Positions 5,732 to 8,982 of a stretch of 8,982 nt of DNA are shown in pieces. The DNA lies in assembly GCA_937958365.1 (NCBI GenBank), contig CALFEW010000529.1, forward strand, positions 1 through 8,982, written 5' to 3'. How positions within the stretch are numbered: the first letter of the stretch is position 1; every line of letters begins with the position of its first letter. This stretch comes from an uncultured Chloroflexota bacterium (GTDB lineage Bacteria > Chloroflexota > Anaerolineae > Promineifilales > Promineifilaceae). Under the pieces are notes generated by a model. It had not been told where the DNA came from. It was given only the letters and a program-made list of their open reading frames with translations, and did no database searches. A program made the position numbers and the translations under genes.

Positions 5732-6103
5732 TTGGCAGAAACACAGCGCCCCCAAACCCAATTTGTCCACCCGATTGAAAAAGAATTTGCGCGGATTTTG
5801 GATTATTACGGCATTCGCTGGCAATACGAACCGACGACTTTTCCCCTGGAATGGGACGAAAACGGCCGTGTCACTACCGCCTTTGCCCCCGATTTCTACC
5901 TGCCCGACGAAGACCGTTACGTGGAATTGACGACCATGCGCCCCAAGCTGGTCACCATCAAAAACCGCAAGCTCCGCCGGATGCAAGAACTGTATCCGGC
6001 GATTAATATTACCTTGCTCAAACGCAGCGACCTGCGCGACATGATGATCAAATATGGCATCGAAGAACACGCCGCCGACATCATGGGCACCGAGGCGCAA
6101 TAA
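5732..6103 (+). CDS. Small PD-(D/E)XK nuclease-like conserved protein upstream of hpt
   Basis: 123 residues from the TTG start (129 if the GTG at 5714 is used). Numbered from TTG, a conserved N-terminal stretch VHPIEKEFARILDYYGI (12-28) carries Glu18. It is followed by APDFYLP (52-58) and YVELTTM (63-69), and then a basic region, IKNRKLRRMQELYP. E18, D54 and E65 fit the E...PD...ExK order of PD-(D/E)XK nucleases, but the usual Lys is Thr67, so catalysis is uncertain; a nearby Lys (K72 or K76) could substitute. The family looks like a conserved hypothetical group related to nuclease/VSR-type folds; I know of no proven function. It lies 8 bases upstream of hpt and shares its promoter, so the two are probably co-expressed. 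The fold is an inference from motifs. Confidence 0.72.
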   Translation: MAETQRPQTQFVHPIEKEFARILDYYGIRWQYEPTTFPLEWDENGRVTTAFAPDFYLPDEDRYVELTTMRPKLVTIKNRKLRRMQELYPAINITLLKRSDLRDMMIKYGIEEHAADIMGTEAQ

Positions 6104-6111
6104 AACCAGCC

Positions 6112-6696
6112 ATGACCCGCTTTTTCCCCCCCGAAGCGTATAGCGAACTCAACGAAGGCATTAGCCAGGTGCTGTTCAGCGAGGAAACCATCCAGGCCAA
6201 AGTGCTGGAGTTGGGCCAGGCCATTTCCCGCGATTACGAAGGCTGCCATCCCATCCTGGTGGGCGTCTTAAAAGGCGTGTTTCCCTTCATGTCCGACTTG
6301 CTGCGAGCCATCACCATTCCGGTGGAAGTGGATTTTATGGCCATCGCCAGCTATTCGGCCGAGGCGCGAGACAAAGGGTACGTGCGCCTGCAAAAAGACC
6401 TGGACGACTCCATTGCCGGCCGCCACGTCTTGTTTGTAGAAGACGTGGTAGACACCGGCCTGACATTGAACTATTTGCTGGGCAACTTACGCGCCCGTCA
6501 GCCGGCCAGCCTGAAAGTGTGCGCCCTGTTCAGCAAAGGACGGCGGCGGCTCATTTCCGTGCCATTGCAGTACAAAGGCTTTGATTTGCCGGATAAGTTT
6601 GTGGTGGGCTATGGCCTGGATTATCGGGAGCTATACCGCAATTTGCCCTTCGTCGGTCTGCTCAAACCGGCCGTCTTCGCCCCCAACGGACTGTGA
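6112..6696 (+). CDS. hpt: Hypoxanthine phosphoribosyltransferase
   Basis: A 194-residue purine-salvage enzyme that makes IMP (and usually GMP) from hypoxanthine or guanine plus PRPP in the cytosol. It has the PRPP-binding motif VLFVEDVVDTGLTL (106-119), with the acidic pair E110/D111 and probable general base D114. It also has LVGVLKGVFPFMSDL (49-63), with the LKG loop, the Lys95-Asp96 region, and the C-terminal base-binding segment KFVVGYGLDYRELYRNLPFVG typical of HGPRTs. The flexible loop (SYSAEARDKGYVRL, 80-93) is slightly unlike the usual S-Y-x-S-S-T form. Length is near the normal 175-190. The ATG at 6112 has no clear Shine-Dalgarno site but lies 8 bases after the preceding stop, suggesting translational coupling to the nuclease-like gene. 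Confidence 0.93.
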   Translation: MTRFFPPEAYSELNEGISQVLFSEETIQAKVLELGQAISRDYEGCHPILVGVLKGVFPFMSDLLRAITIPVEVDFMAIASYSAEARDKGYVRLQKDLDDSIAGRHVLFVEDVVDTGLTLNYLLGNLRARQPASLKVCALFSKGRRRLISVPLQYKGFDLPDKFVVGYGLDYRELYRNLPFVGLLKPAVFAPNGL

Positions 6697-6716
6697 TGGG
6701 TCTGTCCCTTTTCCTA

Positions 6717-6744
6717 TTCAAACCCACCTGTTTCCTGCTATACT
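6717..6744 (+). promoter_or_regulatory. Possible promoter of the YchF-like gene
   Basis: TTCAAA (6717-6722), a 16-base spacer, then TATACT (6739-6744). The -35 matches 4 of 6 and the -10 matches 5 of 6 consensus bases. Initiation near 6751 would put the heptamer hairpin (6762-6830) into the 5' leader of the mRNA. Confidence 0.45.
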
Positions 6745-6761
6745 CCCGTCTTTGAAGTACG

Positions 6762-6830
6762 GTGAGCCGTAATCCGTATTCCGCAACCCGTATTCCGTAT
6801 TCGGTTTACGGAACACGGACTACGGCTTAC
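6762..6830. repeat. Heptamer hairpin repeat, CCGTATT/CGGAACA family, in the ychF leader
   Basis: Nine 7-base units sit in unbroken register. Five begin CCG (CCGTAAT, CCGTATT, CCGCAAC, CCGTATT, CCGTATT; 6767-6801) and four begin CGG (CGGTTTA, CGGAACA, CGGACTA, CGGCTTA; 6802-6829). The 29-base arms (6762-6790 and 6802-6830) pair at 24 positions around an 11-base loop. The structure ends 21 bases before the ychF ribosome binding site. Confidence 0.85.
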
Positions 6831-6851
6831 ACACAAACCAACTACCAACTC

Positions 6852-6856
6852 AGGAG
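6852..6856 (+). promoter_or_regulatory. Ribosome binding site deciding the ychF start
   Basis: AGGAG, 7 bases before the ATG at 6864. The frame is open upstream to a GTG at 6762, but that part is only the translated hairpin repeat. Confidence 0.75.
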
Positions 6857-6863
6857 TCTTCCC

Positions 6864-7955
6864 ATGAAACTAGGCATCATCGGCCTGCCCAGTTCCGGCA
6901 AAACAACGATTTTTAACGCCCTGACCAAAGGCGACGCCCCCACCGGCCAGAGTATGGGCGGCCGTTTCGACGTGCTAACGGCCGTCGTAGACGTTCTCGA
7001 TCCCCGCGTAGACATTCTCAGCGCCATGTTTAAGCCCAAGAAAACCACCTACGCCCGCATCACCTATTCCGATGTGGCCGGGCTGCAAAAAAGCAGCGAC
7101 GAAGGCTCGGCCCTCAGCGGCCAGTTGCTCAACCACCTCTCCGGGCTGGATGGCTTCGTCCACGTCGTGCGCGCTTTCGAAAGCGACCTGGTTCCGCATC
7201 CCGACGGCCGTGTAGACGCCGCCCGTGACCTGGAAGCGCTGGACACAGAATTCCTGCTAAACGATTTGACTACGGTCGAAAAGAAGCTCTTCAAACTGCA
7301 CGAAGGGCTGACCAAAGGTGCGTTTAAGGAAAACAAAGCGGTCGCCCAGGCGGAAGCCGCCCTGTTTGAACAGTTGAATGAGGCGCTGTCGGCGGAACGG
7401 CCGTTACGCGACCTTGACCTCGACGAAGAACAGCTCAAATCCTTGCGCGGCTATGGCCTGCTCACCCTCAAACCCACGCTCATCGTCGTCAACATCGGCG
7501 ACGACCAGGACGAAATCAACCTGACCTACGACCACCGCCACAGCATCGTCACCCAACTACGCGGCAAACTGGAGATGGAACTGGCCCAACTCAGCGCCGA
7601 AGGGGACGAGGAATCGCTGGCGATGTTCATGGATGAATACAACGTCACCGAACTTAGCCTGGACAAAATCATTCGCCTCAGTTACGACCTGATGGGCCTG
7701 CAATCCTTCTTCACTGTCGGCGAAGACGAGGTGCGAGCGTGGACGGTGGACCGGGGGGCAACGGCCGTTACCGCCGCCGGCAGCATCCACACCGACCTCG
7801 CCAAAGGCTTCATCCGCGCCGAAACCATCCTCTACGACGATCTCATCGCCCTCGGCGGCATGGCCCAGGCCCGATCCGCCGGCAAACTGCGACAAGAAGG
7901 TAAAACCTACGTAATGCAAGACGGCGATATCATTAACGTCAAATTTAACATCTAG
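6864..7955 (+). CDS. ychF: YchF/Ola1-like P-loop NTPase (GTP/ATP-binding, TGS domain)
   Basis: A 363-residue Obg-related NTPase matching the length of bacterial YchF. It has P-loop GLPSSGKT (7-14; the usual form is GLPNVGKS), VVDVLDPRVDILSAMFKPKK (41-60) as in YchF, and G3 DVAG (70-73). A long helical insertion (about 110-190) and a C-terminal TGS/DUF933 region complete the protein, with SFFTVGEDEVRAWTV, AAGSIHTDLAKGFIRAE, AGKLRQEGKTYVMQDGD and a final NVKFNI. Known YchF proteins bind ATP rather than GTP because of an NxxE motif in place of NKxD; here the site reads NIGD, so nucleotide preference is open. The region after G3 (QKSSDEGSALSGQLLNHL) also departs from the usual KGASKGEGLGNKF. It may be a divergent branch of the family. 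Roles proposed for YchF are ribosome association and stress response. Confidence 0.85.
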   Translation: MKLGIIGLPSSGKTTIFNALTKGDAPTGQSMGGRFDVLTAVVDVLDPRVDILSAMFKPKKTTYARITYSDVAGLQKSSDEGSALSGQLLNHLSGLDGFVHVVRAFESDLVPHPDGRVDAARDLEALDTEFLLNDLTTVEKKLFKLHEGLTKGAFKENKAVAQAEAALFEQLNEALSAERPLRDLDLDEEQLKSLRGYGLLTLKPTLIVVNIGDDQDEINLTYDHRHSIVTQLRGKLEMELAQLSAEGDEESLAMFMDEYNVTELSLDKIIRLSYDLMGLQSFFTVGEDEVRAWTVDRGATAVTAAGSIHTDLAKGFIRAETILYDDLIALGGMAQARSAGKLRQEGKTYVMQDGDIINVKFNI

Positions 7956-7964
7956 GCTCTTTAA

Positions 7965-8032
7965 GACGTATTCCGTAAGCCGTAAACCGTATTCCGTAGA
8001 CCGTAATCGGAACACGGAACACGGAACACGTC
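7965..8032. repeat. Heptamer hairpin repeat, CCGTATT/CGGAACA family, between ychF and the ATPase gene
   Basis: Five CCG units (CCGTAAG, CCGTAAA, CCGTATT, CCGTAGA, CCGTAAT; 7973-8007) are followed directly by three identical CGGAACA units (8008-8028). The outer bases GACGTATTCCGT and ACGGAACACGTC (7965-7976, 8021-8032) pair at 11 of 12 positions. It starts 9 bases after the ychF stop codon and ends 14 bases before the next ATG, leaving no room for a separate promoter beyond the repeat. Confidence 0.85.
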
Positions 8033-8046
8033 TCACCAACACGCTC

Positions 8047-8982
8047 ATGGATCACGCTCACCATCATCACGACAACCCCTTCTTCAACCGGCAGCGTATT
8101 ACCGATCCGGCCTATTTTTCTGGCCGTGAACGAGAAGTGGAAGCGCTTTACAGCGCCATCGCCACCCGCCAGAGCCGTTCCATCGTCGGTGAGCGCAAAA
8201 TGGGCAAAAGCTCCCTGCTCACCCACCTCTCCTACCCGGACAGCCTGCGCCAGCACGGTTTCGACCCCGAAAAATTTGTCTTCATCTACGTAGATTTAGA
8301 AGGCATGGCGAACATCGCCTACGACGAATTTTGGCCGGAAATTCTGGACCGGATCGAACTGGCGCTGCCCGAAGGCCAGGACGCCCTGCAAGAGATGGTG
8401 GCCGACCTGGCCGCGCAGGCCGAGGTGCGCTTTATGCAGGTGCGCCGCCTGCTGCGCCGCGTAGAACGCGCCGGTTTAACCGTGGTGATGATGCTGGACG
8501 AATTTGAGAGCCTGGCCGGTAATCCCGCCTTTTCCTCCAGTTTTTATGGCGAACTGCGCAGCCTGGCCGGTGAACTGGGCGTGGTGTACCTCACGGCCTC
8601 CAAGCGCAGCCTGTACGATCTGACTTACCAACACGCCGATACGCTCTCTTCGCCCTTTTTTAACATTTTCTCCGAAGAGCAGTTGGGGTTGCTGTCGGTG
8701 GGCGAGGCGGAGGGACTGCTGACGCAGTTATCGGGATTGGCCGGGCAACGGCCGTTTCTCCCCCAACACATCAGCGACCTCATCCAGTTAGCCGGGCCGC
8801 ATCCCTTCTTCCTGAACCTGGCCGGTTCTTACCTCTACGATTTGCGCCGCGAACCGATCACCGACGACGAATTGATGGAAGCCATCCACCGCCGCTTCAA
8901 GGCCGAAGCCGAAGACCATTACCGCTACCTCTGGAACCAGCTCAATGAGCCGGAACAGGCTGGGCTGCGACTGGTTGGCACG
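8047..8982 (+). CDS. AAA/STAND-type ATP-binding protein, C-terminus outside window
   Basis: 312 residues are visible and the frame is open at the window end. The start NPFFNRQRITDPAYFSGREREVEAL (10-34) is typical of STAND-like ATPases. It is followed by Walker A GERKMGKS (48-55), Walker B VVMMLDE (146-152), and a sensor-1-like VVYLTASKR after it. The winged-helix/lid-like region begins near 240 (PHPFFLNLAGSYLYDL). Such proteins usually carry a sensor or effector domain after the ATPase core, so the missing part decides the function (signalling, regulation or defence). The N-terminus holds an unusual natural His cluster (H3, H5-H8). No Shine-Dalgarno site precedes the ATG at 8047, and the hairpin repeat ends 14 bases upstream, so translation initiation is unclear; no better in-frame start was found. 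It probably depends on ychF transcription. Confidence 0.8.
   Translation, partial: MDHAHHHHDNPFFNRQRITDPAYFSGREREVEALYSAIATRQSRSIVGERKMGKSSLLTHLSYPDSLRQHGFDPEKFVFIYVDLEGMANIAYDEFWPEILDRIELALPEGQDALQEMVADLAAQAEVRFMQVRRLLRRVERAGLTVVMMLDEFESLAGNPAFSSSFYGELRSLAGELGVVYLTASKRSLYDLTYQHADTLSSPFFNIFSEEQLGLLSVGEAEGLLTQLSGLAGQRPFLPQHISDLIQLAGPHPFFLNLAGSYLYDLRREPITDDELMEAIHRRFKAEAEDHYRYLWNQLNEPEQAGLRLVGT

Noticed and set aside
6762..6863. N-terminal extension of YchF from a GTG at 6762
   Set aside because: The extension is just the translated heptamer hairpin, and the ATG at 6864 has an ideal ribosome site and begins with the expected P-loop region.

Overview
The window looks like a piece of a moderately GC-rich, uncultured-type bacterial chromosome. 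I infer Chloroflexota, probably Anaerolineae-like. The reasons are a FeoB split into separate GTPase and membrane genes behind a DtxR-FeoA fusion, a STAND-like ATPase, intergenic heptamer hairpin repeats and a very frequent ACGGCCGT palindrome. The phylum call is inference and rests on no database search. No rRNA, tRNA, CRISPR array, transposase or phage gene was seen.

Minus-strand half (1-3959). A three-gene ferrous-iron (Feo) operon reads leftwards from a strong promoter at about 3203-3230. First comes a membrane-anchored DtxR/MntR-like protein carrying two FeoA-type SH3 domains (3144-2056). Two bases later follows a stand-alone FeoB G-protein/GDI (2053-1169). After a 61-base gap holding a heptamer hairpin comes the FeoB membrane (Gate) half (1107 to beyond base 1). 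The three proteins together supply what a classical DtxR + FeoA + FeoB system does: metal sensing, GTP-driven gating and Fe(II) permeation. Upstream, also on the minus strand, lies a short PAPS-type sulfotransferase-like protein (3959-3339).

Divergent region (3960-4202). It contains a near-consensus sigma-70-type promoter (TTGACA-16-TATAAT) with a perfect 16-bp palindrome over its start site, driving plus-strand genes.

Plus-strand half (4203-8982). In order: an ICMT/phospholipid-methyltransferase-like membrane enzyme; an unrecognised four-helix membrane protein; a second strong promoter (TTGAAA-17-TATAAT); a small PD-(D/E)XK-nuclease-like protein tightly coupled to a hypoxanthine phosphoribosyltransferase (hpt); a YchF/Ola1-like P-loop NTPase; and the first 312 residues of an AAA/STAND-type ATPase that runs off the window.

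Unusual non-coding structure. Five intergenic gaps carry short hairpins built of 7-base units in register: (CCGTATT)n facing (CGGAATA)n, or (GAGATTA)n facing (CAATCTC)n. Independently, the palindrome ACGGCCGT occurs 15 times by my hand count, five of them as AACGGCCGTT, almost all inside genes. These two repeat systems are the most distinctive and least explained features here.
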